A DNA stretch of 64,000 bases from Microbacterium dextranolyticum (GCF_016907295.1 NZ_JAFBBR010000001.1:1984001-2048000), one strand, 5' to 3'. Counted from the stretch's first letter, positions 55,132 through 63,429 are shown. Numbers and translations are program-made. Notes: a model not told the origin generated them from the letters alone.

Positions 55132-56375
55132 GGAGCCACTCCCGCCAGCGCCGGCTGGAATCCGAGGCGCTTGTTCTCGCAGCATCCCGGGCGGCATACG
55201 TCGTACCAGGGGCCGAGCGCGGTCTCGTGCGGACGGTCGGCAGGATCCGTGCCCTCGATCCGCTCGACGACCAGGTCGACGAGACCGGTCACGTACGCGG
55301 GATGGGTGCCGGGGGTGGGCGTACGGACAGCCGTGAGGCCGAGCTCCTGCGCCGTCTCCATCGCCTCGGTGTCGAGGTCCCACAGCACTTCCATGTGGTC
55401 GCTGACGAACCCGAGCGGCACGATGAGCACGGCGCTCCGACCGCGGGCGGGCAGCTCTGCCATCGCGTCGTTGATGTCGGGCTCGAGCCACGGCACCTGC
55501 GGGGGGCCGGAGCGGCTCTGGTAGACGAGCTGCCAGGCGCAGTCGGTGCCCAGGCGCGCCACGATCGCCTCGGCGACCGCGGTGTGCTGCGCCACGTACG
55601 CGCCTCCGGTTCCGAGCTCACGCTCGGGAGGCCCGGAGCGGTCGGCGTCGCTGTTCGGGATCGAGTGCGTCGAGAAGAGGATCTCGATCTCGTCGTCGGA
55701 GAAGCCGTCGGCGTGCAGCGCGTCGAGCCCTGCTGCAACCCCCTCGGCGAACGGCGTGACGAAGCCCGGGTGGTCGAAGAACTGCCGCACCTTGTCGATC
55801 TCGACGAGACCCGACAGGCCCGTCGCCTCGACGGCGTCGGCCAGGTCTTCGCGGTACTGCCGGCACGAGGAGTACGAGCTGTAGGCGCTCGTCGCGATGG
55901 CGAGCAGGCGCGTGCGCCCGGCGTCGTGCGCGGCCTGCAGAGCATCGGCGACGTAGGGCATCCAGTTGCGGTTGCCCCAGTAGACGGGAAGGTCGATGCC
56001 GCGCGCGGCGAGCTCGACGTCGAGCGCCGCCTTCAGCTCGCGGTTGTGCTCGTTGATCGGCGAGACGCCCCCGAAGTGGCGGTAGTGGTGGGCGACCTCT
56101 TCGAGACGCTCATCGGGGATTCCGCGTCCGGCGGTGACGTTGCGCAGGAACGGGATCACGTCCTCCTGCCCCTCCGGGCCGCCGAAGCCCAGCAGCAGGA
56201 TGCCGTCGTACGGCGTCGGCTGCGAGACGTGCGCGGGCCCCGGCGCTGCGGCCGCGGTCGCAGCGGGCACACGGCATCCGTCGCCGTCGATCGACGTGCA
56301 CGCGGGCGCGGCGCTCGCGCGCGGCGGCTTCGGACGGAACCCGTCGCCGGTGGATGCCAGGCGGTCGGCGGCCAT
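55128..56375 (-). CDS. hemH: Coproporphyrin ferrochelatase
   Basis: This 415-residue enzyme inserts iron into coproporphyrin III in the Gram-positive heme route. It begins, after about 50 extra Ala/Pro-rich residues, with YDGILLLGFGGPEG. FGGVSPINEHN, ATSAYSSYSSCRQYRED and the metal-site loop STHSIPNSDAD follow. The cysteine in SSCRQ plus the C-terminal cluster CRPGCCEN offer four ligands for the [2Fe-2S] cluster known in actinobacterial ferrochelatases. The ATG overlaps the hemQ stop by one base (TGATG). Confidence 0.95.
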   Translation of the reverse strand: MAADRLASTGDGFRPKPPRASAAPACTSIDGDGCRVPAATAAAAPGPAHVSQPTPYDGILLLGFGGPEGQEDVIPFLRNVTAGRGIPDERLEEVAHHYRHFGGVSPINEHNRELKAALDVELAARGIDLPVYWGNRNWMPYVADALQAAHDAGRTRLLAIATSAYSSYSSCRQYREDLADAVEATGLSGLVEIDKVRQFFDHPGFVTPFAEGVAAGLDALHADGFSDDEIEILFSTHSIPNSDADRSGPPERELGTGGAYVAQHTAVAEAIVARLGTDCAWQLVYQSRSGPPQVPWLEPDINDAMAELPARGRSAVLIVPLGFVSDHMEVLWDLDTEAMETAQELGLTAVRTPTPGTHPAYVTGLVDLVVERIEGTDPADRPHETALGPWYDVCRPGCCENKRLGFQPALAGVAP

Positions 56376-57064
56376 CAGTCCAGCACCTCGGCGAGTTCGG
56401 CGATCTCGAGTCGACGCCCCGTGTAGAAAGGCACCTCTTCGCGCACGTGGCGGCGGGCATCCGTCGCGCGGAGATCGCGCATCATGTCGACGAGGTGGAT
56501 GGGGTCGTCGCTCTCCAAGGGCAGCAGCCACTCGTAGTCGCTCAGGCCGAAGGTCGAGACGGTGTTGGCGAGCACCTCGCGGAAAGCCGCGCCCTTGCGC
56601 CCGTGCTCGGAGAGCATCGCGGAGCGCTCCTCGTCGGGCAGCAGGTACCACTCGTAGCTGCGGACGAAAGGGTACAGACACAGCCAGCCGCGGGCGTGCT
56701 CGCCGCGGAGGTATCCGGGGACGTGGCGCTTGTTGAACTCCGCCTCACGGTGCACACCCATGACGCTCCACACGTTGTCGAACTCTGCAAGCGCGTCCGT
56801 GCGGCGGAGGGCGCGCAGCGCGCGCTGGAGCGTGGCGGGGTCTTCGGTCGATCCGGGGAGCGTGTGCAGCCACACCATCAGGTCGGCCTCGGCGCGCATG
56901 CCGGTGACGTCGTAGAGACCGCGGAGGGTGACGCCGTCGGCCTCGAACGAGGCGACGACGCTCTCGAGATCGGCGAGGGCGGCGGCGTCGGGGGCGGTCC
57001 CGCGGGGGCGCGGGCCGGCGAGCACGGCGAACAGGGTGTAGCCGAGAGGGATGGATTCGGTCAT
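56375..57064 (-). CDS. hemQ: Coproheme decarboxylase HemQ (chlorite dismutase family)
   Basis: This 229-residue enzyme oxidatively decarboxylates coproheme to heme b. Family landmarks are YTLFAVLAG at the N-terminus, SYEWYLLPDEER with the catalytic tyrosine region, MLSEHGRKG (candidate axial histidine) and GLSDYEWLLPLESDDP. Presence of HemQ together with the oxidase and chelatase genes shows that the pathway runs through coproporphyrin, not protoporphyrin. The start at 57064 overlaps the cgoX stop (ATGA). Confidence 0.95.
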   Translation of the reverse strand: MTESIPLGYTLFAVLAGPRPRGTAPDAAALADLESVVASFEADGVTLRGLYDVTGMRAEADLMVWLHTLPGSTEDPATLQRALRALRRTDALAEFDNVWSVMGVHREAEFNKRHVPGYLRGEHARGWLCLYPFVRSYEWYLLPDEERSAMLSEHGRKGAAFREVLANTVSTFGLSDYEWLLPLESDDPIHLVDMMRDLRATDARRHVREEVPFYTGRRLEIAELAEVLD

Positions 57065-58503
57065 GCGAGGCTCCTCGTGGGTGCGGCGGACGGGGTGGGT
57101 TCGGGGGCGTCGGACGACGCGAGAAGAGCGGCGGCGAGGGCGCGCGCATGCGGGATGACCGAGGCGAGGCCGGTACCGGCGGCGGTGGCACCGGCCAGAT
57201 GCAGGCCGCGCTCGGCGGCGACGCGGCCGAGGGTCTCGGTGCGACCGGATGCCACGGCATCCGACCATTCCTGGACGACGAGGTCGACGACGTCGCCGCC
57301 GCGGATGTCGAGGCCGGTCAGGAGCGACAGAGCGCGCGCGACGTCGTCGGCCGTATCGAGTCCGGCGGCGGCGCTGTCGCGGGCGGAGAGCCGGACGAGG
57401 TGCCGGCCGGAGGGCGTCGCGGCGTCGGCCCAGTCCCACTTCGCGTTCACGTGCGTGAGCGCTTTGGCGGCGGACGCGAGGGCGGGGTCGACGATCACTC
57501 CGGAGCCGACGGGGAACGCATCCAGGCCGGCGTGGTCGACGGCCGCCGCGACGACGCGCACGGGCGCGGGGCAGGGGTCCGCGCGGCGGGCGGCGTCGCC
57601 GTGGGCTGCGGACCCGATGCCGGTGTCGGCACCGAGCAGCCTCGCGGCGACGGCGGGGCCCGTCGCGACGACGACGTCGGGCGCCGTGAACGATCCGGCC
57701 GACGTGTGCACGACGACGCGCTCCCCCGTGCCCGTCACCGCGTCGACGACCACGCCGGTGCGGATGGCGGCGCCGTGTGCGCGGGCCGCGGAGGCGAGGG
57801 CGGCGGGCAGACGCCACATGCCGCCGGAGATTCCGCCGACGGCGGCGCCGGCGCGGGCGGTCTGGGCGACCTCGGAGGCGGCGGCCGTGAGCGAACCGTG
57901 CGCCTGGACGGCTCGCCACATCGCGGGGTTGAGTGCGGAGAGCCGCAGCTCGGCGGCCGGTCGCGAGTAGACGCTCCGGCAGAGGGTGTCGACGAGACGC
58001 TCCGCGACGCGGGGGCCGCACCGCTCGGCGACGAGATCGAACAGCGACGGCTCGGCGTCCAGCTCCGCGCGCGTCAGCGCGGGAAGATCGATCTCCGTCG
58101 CGGCGCGCGCGGCGGCATCCGTCCCGATCAGGGCGACGACGTCGGGCGCGAGCGGATCGGCGGGGATGCCGAGGACCGTCCGCCGCGGCAGCGGCGCGCG
58201 GACGGCTCCGTCCCCACGCGACGGGGCGGCCAGGGCGAGATGCGCCCCGCCCCCACGGGGCGACACGACGTCGAGGTCGAGCGCGGCATCCGCGATGAGG
58301 GAGGCGACCGCGTCGGTACGGGTCGCGAACGATTCGGCGCCGAGGTCGAGGTCGATCCCGGCGAGACGGCCGCGCCGCAGCAGTCCGCCGGGCTCGTCGG
58401 CCGCCTCGAGCGCCACGACACGGCGTCCGCCCCGCGCGAGGTCGTGCGCGAGGGTCAGGCCGGCGATGCCCGCGCCGACGATGAGGACGTCGGCGTCGGT
58501 CAC
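57061..58503 (-). CDS. cgoX: Coproporphyrinogen III oxidase (HemY/HemG-type FAD oxidase)
   Basis: This 480-residue flavoprotein removes six electrons from coproporphyrinogen III. The FAD-binding fold is VLIVGAGIAGLTLAHDLA, followed by EAADEPGGLLRR and DLGAESFATR. The C-terminal FAD motif is AERGLHLAGATAAGTGLASV. It is the oxygen-dependent FAD enzyme formerly named protoporphyrinogen oxidase HemY. The GTG start overlaps the hemE stop (GTGA). Confidence 0.94.
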   Translation of the reverse strand: MTDADVLIVGAGIAGLTLAHDLARGGRRVVALEAADEPGGLLRRGRLAGIDLDLGAESFATRTDAVASLIADAALDLDVVSPRGGGAHLALAAPSRGDGAVRAPLPRRTVLGIPADPLAPDVVALIGTDAAARAATEIDLPALTRAELDAEPSLFDLVAERCGPRVAERLVDTLCRSVYSRPAAELRLSALNPAMWRAVQAHGSLTAAASEVAQTARAGAAVGGISGGMWRLPAALASAARAHGAAIRTGVVVDAVTGTGERVVVHTSAGSFTAPDVVVATGPAVAARLLGADTGIGSAAHGDAARRADPCPAPVRVVAAAVDHAGLDAFPVGSGVIVDPALASAAKALTHVNAKWDWADAATPSGRHLVRLSARDSAAAGLDTADDVARALSLLTGLDIRGGDVVDLVVQEWSDAVASGRTETLGRVAAERGLHLAGATAAGTGLASVIPHARALAAALLASSDAPEPTPSAAPTRSLA

Positions 58504-59615
58504 GGCCTGCGCCAGTCGTGCACGGTGCGCACGAGGTCGGTGAGGACGGCAGGGTCGGTGTCCTTCGGCACACCGTGGCCGAGGTTGAACACATGGGCGC
58601 GGGCCGCGAGCCCGGCCGTGAGCGTCTCGTGCACGGCGGCGCGCCGGGCCTCTTCGGGCGCGAACAGCAGCGCGGGGTCGAGGTTCCCCTGCAGGGTGAG
58701 GTTCGCGCCGACCCGAGCGGCGGCGACGTCGAGCGGGATGCGGTAGTCGACACCGAGGGCGTCGATGCCGATGGATGCCATGTCGGCGAGGATCTCGCCG
58801 GTTCCCACCCCGAAGTGGATGATCGGCACACCGTCGGGAACGTCGGGCAGAGCCAGCGACCGCACGGGTTCGAGGGCTGCGGCGGAGGCCGGCAGCACGG
58901 CACGGCGATAGTCGGCGGGAGCGAGCGCGCCCGCCCACGAGTCGAACAACTGCGCCGCGCTCGCACCCGCGCGCACCTGAAGGGCGAGGAAGCGGCCGGT
59001 CACCGCGGCGAGCCACTGGGTGAGGTCGTGCCAGGCGGCGGGGTCGGCGTGGATGAGGCCACGGGCTCCGAGGTGGTCCTTCGACGGGCCGCCTTCGACG
59101 ACGTACGCGGCCAGGGTGAACGGCGCGCCCGCGAATCCGATGAGAGGGATCGGCTCACCGCGCTCGTCCGAGACCTCGGCGAGCATCTCGGTCGTACGGA
59201 CGACGGCCTCGGCGATCGCGTCGCCGCGCTCGAGCACGAGATCGGGGTCGATCTCGACGAGCCGCGCGATCTGCGCGGCGGTCTGGACCGGTTCCGCGAA
59301 GACGGGACCGCGTCCTGCCGCGATCTCCACATCGAGGCCGATCAGCTTCAGCGGCACCACGATGTCGCTGAAGAACACCGCGGCATCCACACCGTGCCGG
59401 CGCACCGGCTGGAGGGTGATCTCGCTCGCGAGGGCGGGATCGAGACAGGCCTCGAGCATGGTGCCGCGGCTGCGCAGCGCCCGGTACTCGGGAAGGGAAC
59501 GGCCCGCCTGGCGCATGAACCACACCGGGGTGACATCGGGGCGTTCGCCGCGCAGGGCGCGCACCAGACGAGAGGAGGCGGTGTCATGCAGGGCGAGCGG
59601 GTGCGAAGCGGGCAA
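58500..59615 (-). CDS. hemE: Uroporphyrinogen decarboxylase
   Basis: This enzyme, about 371 residues, converts uroporphyrinogen III to coproporphyrinogen III. Signatures are PVWFMRQAGRSLPEYRA near the N-terminus and the substrate segment IGFAGAPFTLAAYVVEG, with FGVGTG further on. The frame is open to a GTG at 59681. The first codons after that GTG (AGT AGT ATA ACG ATT) are rare here and coincide with an A/T-rich promoter. TTG at 59615, with AAGG seven bases upstream, is therefore preferred, but the start is uncertain. It is the first gene of the eight-gene heme operon. Confidence 0.93.
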   Translation of the reverse strand: MPASHPLALHDTASSRLVRALRGERPDVTPVWFMRQAGRSLPEYRALRSRGTMLEACLDPALASEITLQPVRRHGVDAAVFFSDIVVPLKLIGLDVEIAAGRGPVFAEPVQTAAQIARLVEIDPDLVLERGDAIAEAVVRTTEMLAEVSDERGEPIPLIGFAGAPFTLAAYVVEGGPSKDHLGARGLIHADPAAWHDLTQWLAAVTGRFLALQVRAGASAAQLFDSWAGALAPADYRRAVLPASAAALEPVRSLALPDVPDGVPIIHFGVGTGEILADMASIGIDALGVDYRIPLDVAAARVGANLTLQGNLDPALLFAPEEARRAAVHETLTAGLAARAHVFNLGHGVPKDTDPAVLTDLVRTVHDWRRP

Positions 59616-59661
59616 CGGGAGCCTTCGAGTGGGCGCGACGACGCGCGCGGACGGAGCGGGG

Positions 59662-59681
59662 TTAATCGTTATACTACTCAC
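59662..59681. promoter_or_regulatory. Divergent promoter region of hemE and hemA operons
   Basis: A short A/T-rich island contains TATACT (59670-59675) as a -10 for hemA and, on the other strand, TAGTAT or TATAAC (59668-59676) for hemE. The overlapping -10 boxes imply that the two heme operons compete for or share polymerase binding. No clear operator symmetry is visible. Confidence 0.5.
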
Positions 59682-59704
59682 GATCCGAATCGAGGTTTTC
59701 CGCC

Positions 59705-61009
59705 GTGCTCGTCTGTCTGACCGCGCATCAGCGCACCACGCCGCTCGAGGATCTCGAACAGCTCTCGGTCCTCGGCGACCGCGCCGCCGCCGAACTCGCC
59801 CGCGCCCACGAAGCGATCCGCGGCGCCGTCGTGCTCGCCACGTGCAACCGGTTCGAGGCCTATTTCGACGTCGCCGACGCCCCCGATGCCTCGCCCATCC
59901 CGGCGATGGACGCAGCGATGGAACGGATCTCCGGTCTCACCGCGCTCCCCTTCCGACGCCTGCGCGACACGGTGGACTTCGCGCACGGCAACGGCGTCGC
60001 CCAGCATCTCTTCTCGGTCGCCGCCGGCCTCGACTCGGTCGCCGTCGGCGAGGACGAGATCTCCGGCCAGGTGGGCCGCGCGCTCGAGGCCGCGCGCCGC
60101 GACGGAGCCACGACCGCACCGCTCGAGCACCTGTTCCAGCGCGCGACGGAGACCTCCCGCGCCGTGAAGAACTCCACCCGCCTGGGCGAGTCCGGGCGTT
60201 CGCTCGTGCGTCTCGCCGTCGAGCTGGCCGGATCGCGCGTCGGCGCGTGGGAGGACGCGCGGGTCCTCCTCGTCGGCACGGGGCGGTACGCGGCGGCATC
60301 CCTCGCCGCGCTCCGTGCGGTGGGCGCAACGGATGTCCGTGTGCACTCCCCGTCCGGGCGCAACCGGTTCGCAGAGCGCGAGAACCTCGTCCTGGTCACC
60401 GGCGACCGCTTCGCCCACGAGGCGGCCGAGGCCGACGTGATCGTCACGTGCACGACGACGACGGCCGATGCGTTCGTCCTCACCGCCGAGGGGCACCGTG
60501 CGGCACGCGCCTCAGCCGGCACCGCGCAGCGCGAGCAGCTCGTGATCGATCTCGGAATGCCGCGCAACGTCGACTCGGGGCTGCGCTCCCTCGACGGCGT
60601 CGAGGTGCTCGATCTCGACACGATCCGCGTGCACGCGCCGATCGACGAGTTCGCGACGATCGACGAGGCCCGCCTCATCGTGCAGACCGCCGCCCAGCGG
60701 CACGCGACGGCGCGGCGGGTGCACGAGGTCGCACCCGCGGTCGTCGACATGCGCGCCTACGTGCACGACGTCCTCGGGGCCGAGATCGCCCGCGCCCGCT
60801 CCCGCGGGGCCGGAGAGGACACCGAAGCGGCGCTCCGGCACTTCTCGGGCGCCCTGCTGCACGGGCTCATCGCGCAGGGGCACGCCCTGGCATCCGCCGG
60901 CGACGGCACGGCGTGGCGCGATGCCGTCGCGACCGTCTTCCCCGATGCGACGCGCCAGTCTTCGGCACGGATCGAGCGCCCCCGAGACCCCGGGCGCGAC
61001 CTCGGATGA
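59705..61009 (+). CDS. hemA: Glutamyl-tRNA reductase
   Basis: This 434-residue enzyme reduces Glu-tRNA to glutamate-1-semialdehyde, the committed step of heme synthesis. The nucleophile is C47 in LATCNRFEAY (usually T-C-N-R-x-E). GEDEISGQVGRALEAAR and the NADPH fold VLLVGTGRYAAASLAALR follow, then the dimerisation helices. The GTG start lies about 23 nt after the expected transcription start. The stop overlaps a LacI-type gene (ATGA), so the rate-limiting enzyme is co-translated with a regulator. Confidence 0.95.
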   Translation: MLVCLTAHQRTTPLEDLEQLSVLGDRAAAELARAHEAIRGAVVLATCNRFEAYFDVADAPDASPIPAMDAAMERISGLTALPFRRLRDTVDFAHGNGVAQHLFSVAAGLDSVAVGEDEISGQVGRALEAARRDGATTAPLEHLFQRATETSRAVKNSTRLGESGRSLVRLAVELAGSRVGAWEDARVLLVGTGRYAAASLAALRAVGATDVRVHSPSGRNRFAERENLVLVTGDRFAHEAAEADVIVTCTTTTADAFVLTAEGHRAARASAGTAQREQLVIDLGMPRNVDSGLRSLDGVEVLDLDTIRVHAPIDEFATIDEARLIVQTAAQRHATARRVHEVAPAVVDMRAYVHDVLGAEIARARSRGAGEDTEAALRHFSGALLHGLIAQGHALASAGDGTAWRDAVATVFPDATRQSSARIERPRDPGRDLG

Positions 61010-61962
61010 GCCGGGTCACGCTGCGCGATGTGGCCGAGCGCGCCGGCGTGTCGACGGCGGCGACGAGCCAGGCGCTCAACGATCGCGGCAGCATGCGACC
61101 CGAGACGCGCGAACGCATCAAGGCGATCGCGGCGGAGCTCGGCTACTCCCCCAACAAGCACGCCGCGGCGCTGCGGAGCGGCCGGGCGATGTCGATCGGC
61201 TTCGTCATGGCGGCCACCTCACTGCAGGACGGACGGCGGGCACTCCAGCGCGCGCGGCAGCTGGACGCGCTCGTCGGCGCCGGTGCGGTACGCGGCTTCA
61301 CCGTGACGGTGCTGCCCGATTCGCGACCCGACCTGCTCGCCGGCGCCGAGATCGACGCCCTGTTCTTCCCCGATCCGGCCGATGATCGCGCGATCCTGCG
61401 CGAGGCCGTCGCCGCGGGCATCCCGGTGGCGGCGAACGACCTGAGCGTGCCCGACGGCCTCACGATTCGCACCGGCTACCCCACCGCGGTGCGGCTCGGG
61501 CTCGCGCACCTCGAGCAGACCGGCGCCGAGCGGATCGGCTTTCTCGTGGACGAGAGCGCCGTGCCGCGCGACCAGCTGGGCGAGAGTGCATACCTGGCGT
61601 GGAGCGCCGTGCGGGGGCGCACGCCCATCGTCGCCCGCGTCGACGCGGGCCGCCGACGCCTGATGAGCTCTCTGCACACTCTGCTCGACGCCGGAGTGGA
61701 CGCGGTGTTCGCGTTCTGCGAGGAGGGCCCGGAGATCTACCTGCATCTCGAGGAGATCGGCATACTCATGCCGCGCGACGTGCAGCTGATCGCCCTGTGC
61801 ACGGGCGACTGCTCGCTCGGCGAACGCCTCGGCATCACTCAGGTGTGCCTCTACCCCGATCGCGCCGCCGACGCCCTGTTCGCCGCGATCGACGAGGGCA
61901 CCGTCACCCCGGCATCCGTTGAACTGCCCATCGACCTGATGCGCGGCGCGACCACCCGCTGA
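61006..61962 (+). CDS. LacI-family transcriptional regulator coupled to hemA
   Basis: This 318-residue protein has a LacI helix-turn-helix (VTLRDVAERAGVSTAATSQA, residues 4-23), a hinge (ELGYSPNKHAAALRSGRA) and a periplasmic-binding-protein-like ligand domain. The second HTH helix deviates from the common V-S-x-x-T-V-S-R-V-L pattern. No sugar genes are nearby. Sharing an overlapping start with hemA suggests a role in heme regulation, or simple hitch-hiking on that promoter. After its stop comes 800 bp of repeats. Confidence 0.88.
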   Translation: MSRVTLRDVAERAGVSTAATSQALNDRGSMRPETRERIKAIAAELGYSPNKHAAALRSGRAMSIGFVMAATSLQDGRRALQRARQLDALVGAGAVRGFTVTVLPDSRPDLLAGAEIDALFFPDPADDRAILREAVAAGIPVAANDLSVPDGLTIRTGYPTAVRLGLAHLEQTGAERIGFLVDESAVPRDQLGESAYLAWSAVRGRTPIVARVDAGRRRLMSSLHTLLDAGVDAVFAFCEEGPEIYLHLEEIGILMPRDVQLIALCTGDCSLGERLGITQVCLYPDRAADALFAAIDEGTVTPASVELPIDLMRGATTR

Positions 61963-62001
61963 CCCCGCCGAGCGGCGCTGTGTCGGGGACCATGCGGGGT
62001 C

Positions 62002-62094
62002 TGTCCCAGTTTCGGCAGGGCATGTCCCACTTTCGGCGCGGCATGTCCCACAAACTGTCGCTTCGCCAGGTGCAGAACGACAGATAGTGGGACA
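62002..62094. repeat. Repeat-hairpin module A
   Basis: Two 21-bp units (62002-62022, 62023-62043), each starting TGTCCCA and containing TTTCGGC, lead into a hairpin. Its left arm (62044-62060) reads TGTCCCAC-AAA-CTGTCG. After a 17-nt loop its right arm (62078-62094) reads CGACAG-ATA-GTGGGACA. Fifteen of 17 positions pair. Confidence 0.8.
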
Positions 62095-62214
62095 TGGATG
62101 CCTGGCCGCCCCGATCCAGCGCGGCGGCGGCATCCCACTGACGCAGATTCCGCGCGGGCGACCCGCCTTCGGCCGCCCATGGCGCATATGCCGCTTTCCG
62201 CGACGCACCCGGCA

Positions 62215-62328
62215 TGTTCCGCTTTCGGCAGGGCATGTCCCACTTTCGGCAGGGCATGTCCCACTTTCGGCGGAGCATGTCCCAAAAACTGTCGCTTTGC
62301 CGACCGGAGAACGACAGATAGTGGGACA
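62215..62328. repeat. Repeat-hairpin module B
   Basis: Three 21-bp units (62215-62235, 62236-62256, 62257-62277) precede a hairpin with left arm 62278-62294 and right arm 62312-62328. The right arm is identical to that of module A and the loop is again 17 nt. The hairpin begins 234 bp after that of module A. Confidence 0.8.
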
Positions 62329-62412
62329 CGGATGCTGCGGCGAGATCACCCCGGCCCGCCCTGCCTTTTCGCGCGCTCGGCGAGAAACCACCGCAGGCTC
62401 GGGAAACCACAT

Positions 62413-62492
62413 CAGAGCTGATTTCTCGTGACCAGACTGGTTTCTCACCCGCCAGAGCTGATTTCCCGTGACCAAACTGATTTTTCGCCCCC
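62413..62492. repeat. Tandem duplication of a 40-bp unit
   Basis: 62413-62452 and 62453-62492 are adjacent 40-bp copies starting CAGAGCTGATTTC that differ at six positions (85% identity). They contain no convincing start codon with a ribosome site. Confidence 0.75.
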
Positions 62493-62573
62493 TGGGGAAG
62501 GGTCCACGCTCGCCCGAACAGGTTCGTCACCCACCAGAACATGCCCTCGAGGCCAGCCCGGTCGCCCGCCTCC

Positions 62574-62668
62574 GGCACGGCTCGGCTCAGCTCGGCTCAG
62601 CTCGGCACGGCTCGGCACGGCTCGGCTCAGCTCGGCTCGGCTCAGCTCGGCTCGGCTCGGCTCGGCTC
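62574..62668. repeat. Pentanucleotide tract, 19 units of GGCTC and variants
   Basis: Nineteen consecutive 5-bp units are GGCTC, AGCTC or GGCAC. The period of five gives 15-bp peptide periodicity in every frame of both strands, which explains the repetitive open frames here. The tract ends 83 bp before the -10 box of the SDR gene. Confidence 0.85.
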
Positions 62669-62750
62669 GGCGGAGCGTGCCCTGGGCCGAGCCCGACGAG
62701 CCCGACAAGCCCGATAAGAACGACGAGCCCGAACGGATGCCATGCCTCGC

Positions 62751-62756
62751 TAACCT
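62751..62756 (+). promoter_or_regulatory. -10 box of leaderless SDR promoter
   Basis: TAACCT, GGGACG, then ATG at 62763. The repeat-rich region therefore lies directly upstream of an active promoter position. Confidence 0.6.
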
Positions 62757-62762
62757 GGGACG

Positions 62763-63428
62763 ATGCCCCTCGTTCTCGTGACCGGTGCCGCGCGCGCCGA
62801 CAGCATCGCTGCAGGCGTCGTGCCGCGACTGCGCGACGACGGCTGGGACGTCGTCACCAGCGATCTGGACACGGGCGACTATCCGTGCGATCTCGCCGAT
62901 CCGGATGCGCCGACCGCGCTGATCGAGCGGGTCGTCGACGAACGCGGACCCCTGTCGGGCCTCGTCCTGAGCCACGCGCACTGCGTCGAATCGGGGATCC
63001 TCGACACCAGCGCGGCGAGTTTCGACCGCCATGTCGCCGTGAACGCTCGCGCGACGCTGCTGATGATCGCGGCCTTCGCTCGGCACGCGGATGCCGGCGG
63101 AGGGGCGATCGTCGCCTACACGAGCGATCACACGACCGGCAACCTGCCCTACGGCGCATCCAAGGGTGCCCTCGATCGGATCGTGATCTCCGCCGCGCGC
63201 GAGCTCGGCCCCCGGTCGATCTCCGCGAACGTGGTCAATCCGGGCCCCATCGACACGGGATGGATGGATGCCGCGACACGCGCGGCGCTCACCGCGCAGC
63301 ATCCGCTCGGCCGCGCTGGCACGCCGCGCGATATCGCCGCGATCACCGCATTCCTCCTCTCGCCCGACGGACGATGGATCAGCGGACAGCTGCTGCACGC
63401 CGACGGCGGATTCTCCGCGCGGTTCTGA
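62763..63428 (+). CDS. Short-chain dehydrogenase/reductase
   Basis: The 221-residue protein has a Rossmann start VLVTGAARADSIAAGV (the usual G-x-x-x-G-x-G is changed to G-A-A-R-A-D-S), an NHAVN-like segment HVAVNARATL, the catalytic Ser in AYTSDHTTG and the Y-x-x-x-K pair in YGASKGAL. It ends ISGQLLHADGG, as in FabG-like enzymes. The glycine-poor nucleotide loop resembles that of divergent SDRs. Substrate unknown. The next gene, a phosphotransferase, starts one base after its stop, so both form an operon. Confidence 0.88.
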   Translation: MPLVLVTGAARADSIAAGVVPRLRDDGWDVVTSDLDTGDYPCDLADPDAPTALIERVVDERGPLSGLVLSHAHCVESGILDTSAASFDRHVAVNARATLLMIAAFARHADAGGGAIVAYTSDHTTGNLPYGASKGALDRIVISAARELGPRSISANVVNPGPIDTGWMDAATRAALTAQHPLGRAGTPRDIAAITAFLLSPDGRWISGQLLHADGGFSARF

Positions 63429-63429
63429 G

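Larger units (their letters stand above)
61963..62762. other. 800-bp repeat-rich non-coding region
   Basis: No credible gene lies between the LacI-type gene and the SDR gene. The region holds two related repeat-hairpin modules, a duplicated 40-bp unit with an inverted GAGAAACCA/TGGTTTCTC pair (62382-62390 and 62438-62446), and a pentanucleotide tract. Short open frames here merely translate the repeats and occur on both strands. Confidence 0.8.

Noticed and set aside
59616-59681. GTG at 59681 as the hemE start
   Set aside because: Its first codons are rare and overlap the divergent promoter; kept only as an alternative to TTG at 59615.
62002-62328. Possible CRISPR array
   Set aside because: The 21-bp units are directly contiguous with no unique spacers, only two or three per block, and no cas gene is nearby.
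62098-62421. Repetitive 107-residue frame (CPTFGRA repeats) across module B
   Set aside because: It is only the 21-bp repeat read in one frame; similar repetitive frames exist on the other strand, and there is no ribosome site.
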